Positions 33,303 to 42,501 of a DNA stretch of 64,000 nt are shown piece by piece; within the stretch, counting starts at the first letter, position 1, and each line of letters begins with the position of its first letter. The translations under genes were made by a program, and so were the position numbers. The notes below the pieces were generated by a model, which did no database searches, was not told the DNA's origin, and saw only the letters and a program-made list of their open reading frames with translations. Origin of the DNA: Dictyoglomus thermophilum H-6-12 (lineage in GTDB: Bacteria; Dictyoglomota; Dictyoglomia; Dictyoglomales; Dictyoglomaceae). Where the stretch lies: contig NC_011297.1 of the NCBI RefSeq assembly GCF_000020965.1, forward strand, positions 758,387 to 822,386, written 5' to 3'.

Positions 33303-34433
33303 ATGAAGCGTTTTGTTAAAATTTTGATCATAGCTCTGGTAATCTTTTCTCTTTTTGTTCTTCCACTACAAGCTGCAGGTACAATTAAGATCGGAGGAAT
33401 ATTCCCAATTACAGGACCAGTTGCAACTTTTGGCATTTCCTGTGCTAATGGAGCTAAAATGGCTGTAGAGGAGGCAAACGCTAAAGGAGGAGTATTAGGA
33501 AGCAAGATAGAACTTATTATTGAAGACGATCAGTATAAGCTTGAAGAAGCAGCAAACGCAGCAAGGAAGTTAATAGAGAGAGATAAAGTTGTGGCTATCG
33601 TTGGTGGTGTCACAAGTTCTGAGGCTCTCACTATTGGTCCAATAGCTCAAAGTTCTAAGGTTGTGCTTGTAACAGGTACTGCTACAAACCCTAAGGTTAC
33701 TCAGGTAGGAGATTTTATTTTCAGAGTCTGCTTCTTAGATGATTTCCAAGGTGAAGTAATGGCTAATTTTGCTTATAAAAACTTAAAGGCAAAAACAGCA
33801 GCAGTACTTACTGCTGTAACTAGTGACTATAGTAAAGGACTTGCTGATGCTTTTAAGAAAAAATTTACTGCTATTGGTGGAAAGATTGTAGCAGATGAAT
33901 CTTATTCTGAAGGAGATACTGATTTTAGGGCTCAGCTTACCAAGATTAAAGCTTTGAAACCTGATTTTGTTTTTGTGCCGGGATATTATTCTGATGTGGC
34001 TCCTATTTTGAACCAGGCAAGAGAGCTCGGTATTACAGTACCCTTTGGTGGTGGTGATGGTTGGGATTCTCCAGAGCTTTTAAAACAAGCAGCAAAAGCA
34101 GCTGAAGGATGTTTCTATTCTAACCATTTCACTCCTGATGCAAAAGATCTTTTGGTTCAAACTTTTGTGAAGAATTACACCAAAAAGTACGGAATGGCTC
34201 CAGATGCTCTTGCAGCACTGAAGTATGATGCTATGAAGTTCTTATTGGAAGGTATCAAGAAGGCAGGAAGTGCTGATCCTGTAAAGATTAAAGAAGCTTT
34301 AGCCTCTATGAAGACTTTCAGAGGCGTAACTGGAAGTATGACCTTTGATGCTAATAGGAATCCTATTAAGAGTGCATTTATACTCCAGATTAAGGATGGG
34401 AAGGTAGTCTACTACACTACTGTGAAACCTTAG
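33303..34433 (+). CDS. livK: Branched-chain amino-acid ABC transporter, binding protein
   Basis: 376 residues. A signal peptide of about 22 residues (MKRF, hydrophobic core, LPLQAAG) has no lipobox cysteine, so cleavage by signal peptidase I is likely. The mature part is a type I periplasmic-binding fold: TIKIGGIFPITGPVATFG at the start, VVAIVGGVTSSEAL near residue 98, and FVFVPGYYSDVAPIL near 222. It should deliver leucine, isoleucine, valine or a related amino acid to the LivHMGF complex. A T-tailed hairpin follows, which usually lets more binding protein than permease be made. Confidence 0.92.
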   Translation: MKRFVKILIIALVIFSLFVLPLQAAGTIKIGGIFPITGPVATFGISCANGAKMAVEEANAKGGVLGSKIELIIEDDQYKLEEAANAARKLIERDKVVAIVGGVTSSEALTIGPIAQSSKVVLVTGTATNPKVTQVGDFIFRVCFLDDFQGEVMANFAYKNLKAKTAAVLTAVTSDYSKGLADAFKKKFTAIGGKIVADESYSEGDTDFRAQLTKIKALKPDFVFVPGYYSDVAPILNQARELGITVPFGGGDGWDSPELLKQAAKAAEGCFYSNHFTPDAKDLLVQTFVKNYTKKYGMAPDALAALKYDAMKFLLEGIKKAGSADPVKIKEALASMKTFRGVTGSMTFDANRNPIKSAFILQIKDGKVVYYTTVKP

Positions 34434-34448
34434 TATATATTTTCTCTA

Positions 34449-34477
34449 GGGGGGATGGAAATATCCCCCCTCTTTTT
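34449..34477 (+). terminator. Hairpin between livK and livH
   Basis: GGGGGGAT (34449-34456), a short loop, ATCCCCCC (34463-34470) and TCTTTTT. It probably acts as a partial terminator that lowers expression of the downstream permease genes. Confidence 0.85.
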
Positions 34478-34513
34478 GTATAATTTTTGGATATAAGAAG
34501 GGCTGAATATATT

Positions 34514-35395
34514 ATGCTTGAGAACATATTACAACAAATTATAAATGGTATATCTTTGGGTAGTATATATGCTCTAATAGCCTTAGGTTACACTATGGTA
34601 TATGGAATACTAAGGCTGATAAATTTTGCTCATGGAGATATCTATATGCTTGGGGCTTTTATTGGGTTCTTTGCCCTTGGAAGCTGGGATATGCCTTTTG
34701 CTATTGGTTTGATTGTTGCTATGTTGTTAACTGCGATCATTGGTATTTTAGTAGAAAAATTAGCTTATAAACCTTTAAGAAATGCACCAAGAATTTCTCT
34801 TTTGATAACTGCAATAGGAGTATCTTTTCTGCTCGAAAACATTATGGTTCTTTTAGTAGGAGCAACACCAAGGGCTTTTCCTCAGAAAATTCCCACAGAA
34901 GTTTATCTTATAGGCAATATTATCGTTACAAATAAGCAGATCATTATTCTTTCTGTCTCTATTTTTCTTATGCTATTTTTACAGTTTGTTGTTAACAAGA
35001 CTAAAATTGGTAGAGCTATGAGGGCTGTTTCTCAAGATAAGGAAATGGCGCAAATGCTTGGTGTAAACATAGATAATGTGATAAGTTTTACCTTTGCTTT
35101 AGGGTCTGCTCTTGCTGCTGCAGGTGGGGTTTTGGTAGGAATGTATTTTAATAAGATTGAACCTTATATGGGGATTATGCCAGGATTAAAGGCTTTTGTG
35201 GCTGCGGTTTTAGGTGGTATTGGAATTATTCCAGGGGCTATGCTTGGAGGATTTATAATGGGAATTGCTGAGGTTTTGGTGTCAGCTTTTATATCTTCTA
35301 CCATAAGAGATGCAATTGCTTTTATAATATTGATTGTTATACTTTTAGTTAAGCCTACAGGAATATTAGGAAAGTATATGAGGGAAAAAGTATAA
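34514..35395 (+). CDS. livH: Branched-chain amino-acid ABC permease LivH
   Basis: 293 residues from the ATG at 34514 (MLENILQQIINGISLGSIYALIALGYTM). An upstream TTG would add nine residues and overlap the likely ribosome binding site GAAGGG. Around eight membrane helices and the family segments YGILRLINFAHGDIYMLGAF near residue 38 and GRAMRAVSQDKEMAQMLGVN near 170 (the cytoplasmic coupling loop) identify LivH. It forms the membrane channel together with LivM, whose ATG overlaps its stop. Confidence 0.93.
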   Translation: MLENILQQIINGISLGSIYALIALGYTMVYGILRLINFAHGDIYMLGAFIGFFALGSWDMPFAIGLIVAMLLTAIIGILVEKLAYKPLRNAPRISLLITAIGVSFLLENIMVLLVGATPRAFPQKIPTEVYLIGNIIVTNKQIIILSVSIFLMLFLQFVVNKTKIGRAMRAVSQDKEMAQMLGVNIDNVISFTFALGSALAAAGGVLVGMYFNKIEPYMGIMPGLKAFVAAVLGGIGIIPGAMLGGFIMGIAEVLVSAFISSTIRDAIAFIILIVILLVKPTGILGKYMREKV

Positions 35396-36387
35396 TGAGA
35401 AAGAATGTTTTTATCATAATTGTACTTATATTATTGCTTATCCTTGCTAAGTTTAGTCAAGGACTTAACCCTTATTTTTATCAAGTACTCATTTTTTGGG
35501 GAATTAATTCTATACTCGCTATGAGCTTGAACCTTATTAATGGTTTTACGGGACAGTTCTCCATAGGACATGCAGGTTTTATGGCAGCAGGTGGATATTT
35601 ATCGGCTGCCTTAACGGTTTATCATGGGGATAAGATTATAAAACTTCTGAGTTTTATGCCAGAAAGTATTAGTAAAAATATAGTTTTCTTTATTTTTCTT
35701 ATTATCGGGGGGCTTTTTTCGGCATTATTAGGAGTAATAATTGGAATTCCTACTTTAAGATTAAAAGGAGATTATCTTGCTATTGCGACTTTAGGATTTG
35801 GAGAGATAATAAGGGTAATAATCTATAATATGGATGTGGTGGGAGGAGCAAGAGGATTTCCAGGTATTCCTCAGCTTACTAATAGTGTTTGGGTGATGTT
35901 TTGGGCTTTTATTTGCTTTATTACTCTATATAGGATTATAAATTCCTCTCATGGTCGTGCCATAATCTCTATTAGAGAGGATGAAACTGCATCTGAAGCA
36001 ATGGGAGTAAATACAACATATTATAAGGTTCTTGCCTTTTCTATAGGTGCATTTTTTGCTGGCATAGCAGGAGGACTTTTTGGACATTATTTAATGCTTC
36101 TTCATCCTGCGAGTTTTACCTTTATGAGGTCAGTAGAGGTTTTACTCATGATAGTTCTTGGAGGCCTTGGAAGTTTAACAGGCTCTATTATAGGAGCCTT
36201 TGTTTTGACCGTTCTTCCCGAAGCTCTAAGAGGTTTTTCTGGACTAAGACTGGTTATCTATTCTTTGACTTTGATCATCTTGATGCTTATTAGACCAACG
36301 GGTCTTATGGGAAATAGAGAAATATCTTTTGGAAATATTATGAGTATTGTAAAAAAACTGAATAGAAGGACAGGGAATATAAAATGA
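35395..36387 (+). CDS. livM: Branched-chain amino-acid ABC permease LivM
   Basis: 330 residues with 8-10 membrane helices. NLINGFTGQFSIGHAGFMAAGGYLSA near residue 45 and GRAIISIREDETASEAMGVN near 190 (coupling loop) are LivM hallmarks. It is the second permease of the transporter. The start overlaps the livH stop by one base and the livG start overlaps its own stop, so translation is coupled. Confidence 0.94.
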   Translation: MRKNVFIIIVLILLLILAKFSQGLNPYFYQVLIFWGINSILAMSLNLINGFTGQFSIGHAGFMAAGGYLSAALTVYHGDKIIKLLSFMPESISKNIVFFIFLIIGGLFSALLGVIIGIPTLRLKGDYLAIATLGFGEIIRVIIYNMDVVGGARGFPGIPQLTNSVWVMFWAFICFITLYRIINSSHGRAIISIREDETASEAMGVNTTYYKVLAFSIGAFFAGIAGGLFGHYLMLLHPASFTFMRSVEVLLMIVLGGLGSLTGSIIGAFVLTVLPEALRGFSGLRLVIYSLTLIILMLIRPTGLMGNREISFGNIMSIVKKLNRRTGNIK

Positions 36388-37163
36388 AGGTTCTTGAGGT
36401 AAAAAATCTTTCTTGTGCCTTTGGTGGATTAATGGCAGTATCAGATTTATCTTTTGATCTTTATAAGAATGAGATATTAGGAATCATAGGCCCAAATGGT
36501 GCGGGAAAGACCACAGTTTTTAACTTGATAACTGGTTTTTATCTTCCTCTAAAAGGAGAGATAATATTTAACGGCAAAAATATAGTTGGTTTGAAACCTT
36601 ATCAGATTACTAGGTTAGGTATTGCAAGAACTTTCCAAAATCCTAGATTGTTTAAGAAACTCTCTGTGATAGAGAATGTAATGATAGCTATGCATAAAGT
36701 GTATAATGCTCATCTTTCCGATGCTCTCTTTCTAAATAAAAGGTATTATAAGGAAGAAAGTCTTCAGAGAGAGAAAGCAGAGGAAATTCTTGACTTTTTT
36801 GGACTATATAGAAGAAAGGATGACTTTGCAGAAAATCTGCCCTATGGCGAGCAGAGAAAACTGGAAATTGCAAGGGCATTAGCGACAAATCCTTCCCTTC
36901 TCCTTCTCGATGAGCCTGCTGCAGGGATGAATTTAAATGAGTCTTTAGAGTTGGTAGATTTGATAGCAACTATTAGAGATAAATTTGGAGTGACTATTTT
37001 GTTGATAGAGCATCATATGGAAGTGGTTATGAATATATGTAAAAGGATTATTGTTTTAGACTTTGGTATGAAGATAGCAGAGGGAGATCCTGAAAAAGTA
37101 AGAAATGATCCTCGTGTAATTGAGGCTTATTTAGGTAAGGAGGTAAAAGGTGTTATCCATTAG
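36384..37163 (+). CDS. livG: ABC transporter ATPase LivG
   Basis: 259 residues. Walker A is GPNGAGKTT near residue 36. In the signature position it has LPYGEQRKLEIARAL near 157 (LivG commonly has YGxQR instead of LSGGQ). Walker B is LLLLDEPAAGMN near 177 and the switch histidine is in LLIEHHMEVV. It is one of two ATPases that drive branched-chain amino-acid uptake. Confidence 0.95.
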   Translation: MKVLEVKNLSCAFGGLMAVSDLSFDLYKNEILGIIGPNGAGKTTVFNLITGFYLPLKGEIIFNGKNIVGLKPYQITRLGIARTFQNPRLFKKLSVIENVMIAMHKVYNAHLSDALFLNKRYYKEESLQREKAEEILDFFGLYRRKDDFAENLPYGEQRKLEIARALATNPSLLLLDEPAAGMNLNESLELVDLIATIRDKFGVTILLIEHHMEVVMNICKRIIVLDFGMKIAEGDPEKVRNDPRVIEAYLGKEVKGVIH

Positions 37164-37854
37164 AGATCTTCATGTTTATTATGGTGGGATAAAAGCTCTT
37201 CAGGGAATAGATATCGATGTAAAAGAGGGAGAGGTTGTAGCTCTTATAGGAGCAAATGGTGCAGGAAAAACTACAACCTTGAGATCTATATTTCGCCTTA
37301 CCCCCATTGTAAAGGGAGATATTTTCTTTTATGAGATAAATTTAACTAAAATTCCAACTCATAGGATAGCATCTCTTGGAATAGCTCATGTACCTGAAGG
37401 AAGAAGAGTTTTTCCTGATATGACCGTTAAGGAAAATTTGGAAATGGGTGCTTTTTTGGTAAAGGATAAAACTACGATAAAAAATAATTTTGACTTTGTA
37501 TATTCCTTATTTCCAAGGCTTAAAGAAAGAGAAAAGCAACTTGCTGGGACATTGAGTGGTGGCGAGCAACAGATGCTTGCTATAGGAAGGGCATTGATGT
37601 CTAACGCAAGGCTTTTACTTTTAGATGAGCCTTCGATGGGACTTGCTCCTCTTCTTGTTCAAGAAATCTTTTCGGTTTTAAGGAAAATAAATGAGGAAAA
37701 AAGAACTTTACTTTTAGTTGAGCAAAATGCTAATATGGCTTTTTCAATAGCTCATAGGGTTTATGTTATGGAAACTGGTAGAATAGTGCTTTCTGGTACT
37801 ACGCAAGAAGTTGCTAGTAATGATGCTATTAAGAAGGCTTATTTAGGAGGTTGA
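37150..37854 (+). CDS. livF: ABC transporter ATPase LivF
   Basis: 234 residues starting at a GTG inside the end of livG, with AAGGAGG upstream. Walker A is GANGAGKTT near residue 34, the signature LSGGEQQMLAIGRAL near 138, and Walker B LLLLDEPSMGL near 157. VPEGRRVFPDMTVKENLEMG near 88 is a typical LivF stretch. It pairs with LivG. Confidence 0.95.
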   Translation: MLSIRDLHVYYGGIKALQGIDIDVKEGEVVALIGANGAGKTTTLRSIFRLTPIVKGDIFFYEINLTKIPTHRIASLGIAHVPEGRRVFPDMTVKENLEMGAFLVKDKTTIKNNFDFVYSLFPRLKEREKQLAGTLSGGEQQMLAIGRALMSNARLLLLDEPSMGLAPLLVQEIFSVLRKINEEKRTLLLVEQNANMAFSIAHRVYVMETGRIVLSGTTQEVASNDAIKKAYLGG

Positions 37855-37860
37855 TTTAAA

Positions 37861-38505
37861 ATGCTTGTTAGAATGAGAATGACGAGGAATCCTATAAGTG
37901 TTTCTCCAGATACCTCTATATTAGAAGCTTGGAAAATTATGCAAAATTCTCAGATAAGAAGATTACTTGTTAGGGATAAAGGAAAGCTTGTAGGCATTGT
38001 GACAGAAAGAGATTTAAGGTCGGTTTCTCCATCTCAAGCTACGTCTTTAAGTATTTTTGAGATAAATTACCTTTTAGAAAAATTGAAAGTAAAAGATGCC
38101 ATGACTCCCAATCCCATCACTGTAGATGCTGATGCTCCTATTGAAGAGGCAGCTTTAATAATGAGAGATAACAAGATAAGTGCTTTACCTGTTATTGAAA
38201 ATGGGGAAGTGGTTGGAATAATAACTGAAAGCGATATTTTCAGGGCTTTTATTGAAATGTTAGGTGATGGGAAGAAGGGATTAAGATACACTTTAAGAAT
38301 AAAAAATACTCCTGGAGAGATTGCCCATATTGTGGATCTTATAGCAAAGGAAAACATAAATATAATGAGTATGGCAACTTTTCCTGCAGAAGATACGGAA
38401 GAGTATGGCTATTTGGTGCTTCGTTTAGAAACAGAGAATCTTACCTTTGTAAATGAGATATTCAGAAAAAATAATATAACAGTAGTACATATACGCAAAA
38501 TTTAA
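37861..38505 (+). CDS. CBS-pair protein with a C-terminal ACT-like domain
   Basis: 214 residues. Two CBS repeats occupy about 1-60 and 75-135 (VRMRMTRNPISVSPDTSI and VKDAMTPNPITVDADAPIEEA). An ACT-like segment closes the protein (RYTLRIKNTPGEIAHIVDLIAKENINIMSM, about 140-214). This is the AcuB-like architecture; CBS binds adenosine nucleotides and ACT binds amino acids. Lying 6 bases after livF with a GGAGG ribosome binding site, it may link amino-acid or energy state to the transporter, which is inference. Confidence 0.88.
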   Translation: MLVRMRMTRNPISVSPDTSILEAWKIMQNSQIRRLLVRDKGKLVGIVTERDLRSVSPSQATSLSIFEINYLLEKLKVKDAMTPNPITVDADAPIEEAALIMRDNKISALPVIENGEVVGIITESDIFRAFIEMLGDGKKGLRYTLRIKNTPGEIAHIVDLIAKENINIMSMATFPAEDTEEYGYLVLRLETENLTFVNEIFRKNNITVVHIRKI

Positions 38506-38532
38506 TAAATTTTTAAACCTTATCTGTAAATA

Positions 38533-38561
38533 TTGTGGAAAAAAACTCACTATAGTATAAT
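38533..38561 (+). promoter_or_regulatory. Promoter of the ackA-fab operon
   Basis: TTGTGG (38533-38538), a 17-base spacer and a perfect TATAAT (38556-38561), 38 bases before the ackA ATG. It is a candidate origin of the long growth-gene transcript. Confidence 0.65.
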
Positions 38562-38599
38562 TACGTGGAGAATTTTCTAAGGTAGAAAAGGAGGTAGCT

Positions 38600-39799
38600 A
38601 TGAAGGTACTTGTTTTGAACTGTGGAAGTTCATCGGTTAAATATCAAGTTTTTGATATGAAAGATGAAAAAGTGTTAGCAAAGGGGCTTGCAGAAAGAAT
38701 AGGGCTTGATGGATCAAGGATAGTTTATCAAAGGGGGGTAGAATCTAAAAAAGTTTTTGAAATTCCTTTACCTACTCACAAAAAGGCGATAGAAGAGATT
38801 TTTAGATTATTAGTGGATAAGAATGATGGAATCTTAAGTTCTTTGAATGAAATTGATGCAGTAGGACATAGGGTAGTACATGGTGGGGATAAATTCATAG
38901 AGTCGGTTCTTGTGAATGATGAAGTATATAATACTTTTAAAGGAATACTTGATCTTGCACCATTACATAATCCCTATAATCTTCAAGGAGTTGATGCTTG
39001 CTTGGAGTTAATGCCAGGAGTCCCACAGGTTTTAGTATTTGATACGTCTTTTCATCAAACTATGCCTGAAGAAGCCTATATTTATGCTCTTCCTTATGAA
39101 TGGTATGAGAAGTATAAGATAAGAAGGTATGGTTTCCACGGCACCTCTCATTATTATGTTTCAAGAAGGGTGGCAGAATTAATAGGAAGACCTGTAGAAG
39201 AATTAAAAATCATTTCTTGCCACTTAGGAAATGGTGCAAGTATAACTGCAATTAAGAATGGAAAATCCATTGATACTAGTATGGGATATACCCCTTTAGA
39301 GGGACTTGTAATGGGAACAAGATGTGGAGATATTGATCCTGCCATACCAATTTTATTAATGGAGAAAGAGAATTTAAGTCCAAAGCAGATAGATGAAATC
39401 CTTAATAAAAAAAGTGGTATTCTTGGAATATCTGGAGTAAGTAGTGATTTTAGAGATGTGGGGGAGGCTGCAGAGAAAGGGAATAAAAGGGCAGAGCTAG
39501 CCTTAAAAGTTTTTGCTTATAGAGTTAAAAAATACATTGGAGCTTACCATGCAATCCTTGGAGGCCTTGATGTTCTCGTATTTACTGCTGGAGTTGGAGA
39601 GAGGGGTCCATTAGAAAGAAGCCTTATATGTAGCGGGTTGGAGCATCTTGGTATTAAGCTTGATCCTGAGAAAAATAAGGTTAAAGGTGAAGAATTAAAA
39701 ATTAGTACTCCTGACTCTAAAGTAGAAGTATGGGTTATACCTACAAATGAGGAGTTAATGATTGCAAGAGAAACAGTAAGAGTTGTGGGCAAAAAATAA
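38600..39799 (+). CDS. ackA: Acetate kinase
   Basis: 399 residues. The ASKHA signatures are intact: VLNCGSSSVKYQVFD at the N terminus, VGHRVVHGGDKF near residue 88, YGFHGTSHYYVS near 175, CHLGNGASITAI near 204, and FTAGVGERGP near 325. It makes ATP from acetyl phosphate in fermentation. No pta gene is adjacent. The yceD gene follows after 15 bases. Confidence 0.96.
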   Translation: MKVLVLNCGSSSVKYQVFDMKDEKVLAKGLAERIGLDGSRIVYQRGVESKKVFEIPLPTHKKAIEEIFRLLVDKNDGILSSLNEIDAVGHRVVHGGDKFIESVLVNDEVYNTFKGILDLAPLHNPYNLQGVDACLELMPGVPQVLVFDTSFHQTMPEEAYIYALPYEWYEKYKIRRYGFHGTSHYYVSRRVAELIGRPVEELKIISCHLGNGASITAIKNGKSIDTSMGYTPLEGLVMGTRCGDIDPAIPILLMEKENLSPKQIDEILNKKSGILGISGVSSDFRDVGEAAEKGNKRAELALKVFAYRVKKYIGAYHAILGGLDVLVFTAGVGERGPLERSLICSGLEHLGIKLDPEKNKVKGEELKISTPDSKVEVWVIPTNEELMIARETVRVVGKK

Positions 39800-39814
39800 T
39801 AAGAAGGTGATATA

Positions 39815-40354
39815 TTGGAGATCTATCTTGCAGATTTGCATTCAGAAGTAGGAAAGGTTTTTAGTTTTGAAGAGGAGTTTATTCCTAACTATAGGGATAT
39901 TTCTTTTATAGAACCTGTCCACATTAAGCTAAAATTAGTAAATTTAGGAAGAGAAGTTTTAGTAAAGGGATCTTTAAAGACAAAGATTAAGTTAGTGTGT
40001 AGTAGATGTTTGAAAGAATTTCCTTATGATCTTGAGGCAAAAATTCAAGAAATATACTTATGGGATGTTCCTATTCAAAAAAATATAAGTCCTGGAGAGA
40101 TTATTGAACTTAAAGACGAAGATTTTAAGTTTGTTCTTGAGAAAGAAAGTTTATTTTTGGATCCTTTAGTGGAGGACGTTATAAGGTTAAATCTTCCTGT
40201 AAAACCTCTCTGCCGTCCCGATTGCAAAGGATTATGTCCTGTTTGTGGTCAAGATTTAAATATGGGGGAGTGTGAGTGCTCAAAGAAAAGACAATATGAT
40301 CCCAGATGGGAACCATTAATGAAGTTTATAGACAAAAAGGAGGGAAATAAGTAA
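39815..40354 (+). CDS. yceD: YceD/DUF177 family protein
   Basis: 179 residues starting at a TTG. The YceD family (DUF177) precedes rpmF in most bacteria and has been linked to ribosome assembly and rRNA accumulation. Conserved cysteines occur in VCSRCLKEFPYDL near residue 67 and in CRPDCKGLCPVCGQDLN near 130, a probable metal site common in the family. Its stop overlaps the rpmF start by one base, so expression is coupled. Confidence 0.88.
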   Translation: MEIYLADLHSEVGKVFSFEEEFIPNYRDISFIEPVHIKLKLVNLGREVLVKGSLKTKIKLVCSRCLKEFPYDLEAKIQEIYLWDVPIQKNISPGEIIELKDEDFKFVLEKESLFLDPLVEDVIRLNLPVKPLCRPDCKGLCPVCGQDLNMGECECSKKRQYDPRWEPLMKFIDKKEGNK

Positions 40355-40545
40355 TGGGACTTCCGAAGAAAAAACTCTCGACTACAAGAAGAGATAGAAG
40401 ATGGGTAAGGTATAAACTTGAAGGAATAGCTCTTGTTGAGTGTCCTCATTGTCATAAAAAAATAAGACCTCATAGAGTGTGTCCCTTCTGTGGGTACTAT
40501 GAGGGTAGAGAAGTTATAGCTGTAAAGACTGAGGAAAAAGAATAA
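40354..40545 (+). CDS. rpmF: Ribosomal protein bL32
   Basis: 63 residues. MGLPKKKLSTTRRDRRW is the usual L32 N terminus, followed by the four-cysteine zinc ribbon (CPHCHKKIRPHRVCPFCG). It is a component of the large ribosomal subunit. fabH follows after 25 bases, whereas plsX normally stands between them. Confidence 0.95.
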   Translation: MGLPKKKLSTTRRDRRWVRYKLEGIALVECPHCHKKIRPHRVCPFCGYYEGREVIAVKTEEKE

Positions 40546-40570
40546 TAAAAGAAGTTTAAGGAGTTCTAAA

Positions 40571-41557
40571 ATGGGTGTAGGAATAGTTGGAATTGGGACG
40601 GCAGTCCCCCCTCGAATTTTAACTAATTTTGACCTTGAGAAAATGGTTGACACATCTGACGAATGGATTACCACAAGAACTGGAATTAAAGAAAGACGTA
40701 TAGCAGATAAAGATACAAATCCGTCAGACTTGGGAGCAGAGGCTGCTTTAAAAGCGATAGAAATGGCAAAAATATCTCCAGAAGATATAGATTTAATCAT
40801 TGTTACTTCCGCCTCTCTTGAGATGGTCTTTCCATCTATGGCTGCAATAATTCAAAATAAAATAGGGGCGAAGAATGCTGGTGGATTTGACTTATTAAGT
40901 GCATGTACAGGATTTGTTTCTTCCCTGATAACTGGAGCTCAGTTTATAAGAACGGGAGATGTTAAGACTGTATTAGTAATAGGAACCGAAGTTCTTTCGC
41001 GATTTATTGATTGGGAGGATAGGAATACTTGTGTCCTTTTTGGAGATGGTGCGGGAGCTGTAGTCTTGAGAGAGGTTGGAGATAATTATGGATTACTTTC
41101 TTGGAGTCTACATTTGGATGGTTCTGGTGCTGATCTTTTAGCTATTCCTGGAGGTTGTGCTAGGAACCCTTGTTCTGAGGAGGTTTTAAAAAATAAGCTT
41201 CATTATATAAAGATGAATGGTAGAGAAGTATTCAAGTTTTCTGTAAAAGTAATAGGAGAAGTTACGGAAGAGGCGCTTTCAAAGGCAAGTTTGACTTCAA
41301 AAGATTTAGATTGGCTTGTGCCTCACCAGGCAAATGTAAGAATAATTGAGGCAGGAGCAGAAAGATTAGGTATACCTCTTGATAAAGTTGCTATCAACTT
41401 ACAAAAGTATGGTAATACCTCTACAGCTTCGATTCCTCTTGCTTTAGAGGAATTGATAAGAGATAAGAAACTAAAAGATGGAGATATAGTTGCTCTGGTT
41501 GGTTTTGGCGCTGGTTTGTCTTGGGGCTCGGCTATAATGAGATGGAAAGAAATCTAA
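40571..41557 (+). CDS. fabH: 3-oxoacyl-ACP synthase III
   Basis: 328 residues. The catalytic triad is in place: cysteine in SACTGFVS near residue 112, histidine in LVPHQANVR near 251, and asparagine in YGNTSTAS near 281. It starts fatty-acid synthesis by condensing acetyl-CoA (or a branched acyl-CoA) with malonyl-ACP. The N-terminal GIGTAVPPRILTN and EWITTRTGIKERR are typical. Confidence 0.96.
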   Translation: MGVGIVGIGTAVPPRILTNFDLEKMVDTSDEWITTRTGIKERRIADKDTNPSDLGAEAALKAIEMAKISPEDIDLIIVTSASLEMVFPSMAAIIQNKIGAKNAGGFDLLSACTGFVSSLITGAQFIRTGDVKTVLVIGTEVLSRFIDWEDRNTCVLFGDGAGAVVLREVGDNYGLLSWSLHLDGSGADLLAIPGGCARNPCSEEVLKNKLHYIKMNGREVFKFSVKVIGEVTEEALSKASLTSKDLDWLVPHQANVRIIEAGAERLGIPLDKVAINLQKYGNTSTASIPLALEELIRDKKLKDGDIVALVGFGAGLSWGSAIMRWKEI

Positions 41558-41579
41558 TAATTTATTGGGGGTTAGATTT

Positions 41580-42500
41580 ATGAGTGTGTTTGTTTTTCCA
41601 GGGCAGGGTTCTCAATATGTAGGTATGTTTTCTGATTTTTTAAATAGGAAAGAGTTTGCTGTGTATTTTGATATAGTAAGAGAGTTATTAGGTGATGAAT
41701 TTATTAGGAAAGTACAGGATGGTCCTGAGGATGTACTTAAAGATACAAAGATATCTCAGCCAGCAATTTTTATTGTTAGTGCTATTTTATCGGATTATGT
41801 CATGGGAAATGGTATTATACCTAATTATCTTGCTGGTCATAGTTTGGGAGAGTATTCAGCATTTTATGCTGGAAAAGTTTTTGATTTTGGGACTGGATTA
41901 AATCTTATAAAAAGAAGAGCTGAAGTTATGAGTGATGTGGCCGAGAAGATAGCAGGTGGTATGTGGGCAGTAATAGGAGGAGAGTTGGCCGAAATAGAAG
42001 AGAGTCTTAAAGAACTGCAGAAAGATGGAAAATCTTTATGGGCTGCAAATTACAATGCTCCCTCCCAGATTGTTCTCTCAGGGGAAAAAGAGGCTTTTGA
42101 AGAATGGTATTCGAAGATGAAAGATAGAATAAAAAGGGTAGTTCCCCTTTCCGTAAGTGGGCCTTTTCATTCTCCGTTAATGAAAGAGGCAGAGGAAATC
42201 TTTAGTAGTTATCTGCAAAAGATAGATTTTAACGATCCTAAAGTGCTCATAGTAAGTAGTACTTCAGGAGATATAGTCAAAGATAAAGAGGAAGTAAAAG
42301 CTATACTTGTAAAGCAGTTTACTTCCTCAGTAAAATGGGTGGATACTATAAATAAACTAATTAGTTTGGGAGAGAAGGTTTTTATAGAAATTGGTCCTGG
42401 AAAAGTTCTTCAAGGACTTATAAAAAAGATAGATCCTAATGTGAAAGTTTTTGGTATAGAGAAGGTGACAGATTTTGAAAACATAAGGGGGGAATTATAG
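41580..42500 (+). CDS. fabD: Malonyl-CoA:ACP transacylase
   Basis: 306 residues from the ATG at 41580 (MSVFVFPGQGSQYVGMF). An upstream TTG would lie on the GGGGG ribosome binding site. The active-site serine is in AGHSLGEYSAFY near residue 89 and the histidine in SGPFHSPLM near 197. It loads malonyl groups onto ACP. fabG begins one base after its stop. Confidence 0.95.
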   Translation: MSVFVFPGQGSQYVGMFSDFLNRKEFAVYFDIVRELLGDEFIRKVQDGPEDVLKDTKISQPAIFIVSAILSDYVMGNGIIPNYLAGHSLGEYSAFYAGKVFDFGTGLNLIKRRAEVMSDVAEKIAGGMWAVIGGELAEIEESLKELQKDGKSLWAANYNAPSQIVLSGEKEAFEEWYSKMKDRIKRVVPLSVSGPFHSPLMKEAEEIFSSYLQKIDFNDPKVLIVSSTSGDIVKDKEEVKAILVKQFTSSVKWVDTINKLISLGEKVFIEIGPGKVLQGLIKKIDPNVKVFGIEKVTDFENIRGEL

Positions 42501-42501
42501 T

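Noticed and set aside
40249-40800. A 183-codon open frame on the minus strand across yceD, rpmF and fabH
   Set aside because: It crosses three real genes on the other strand and has no start signals.
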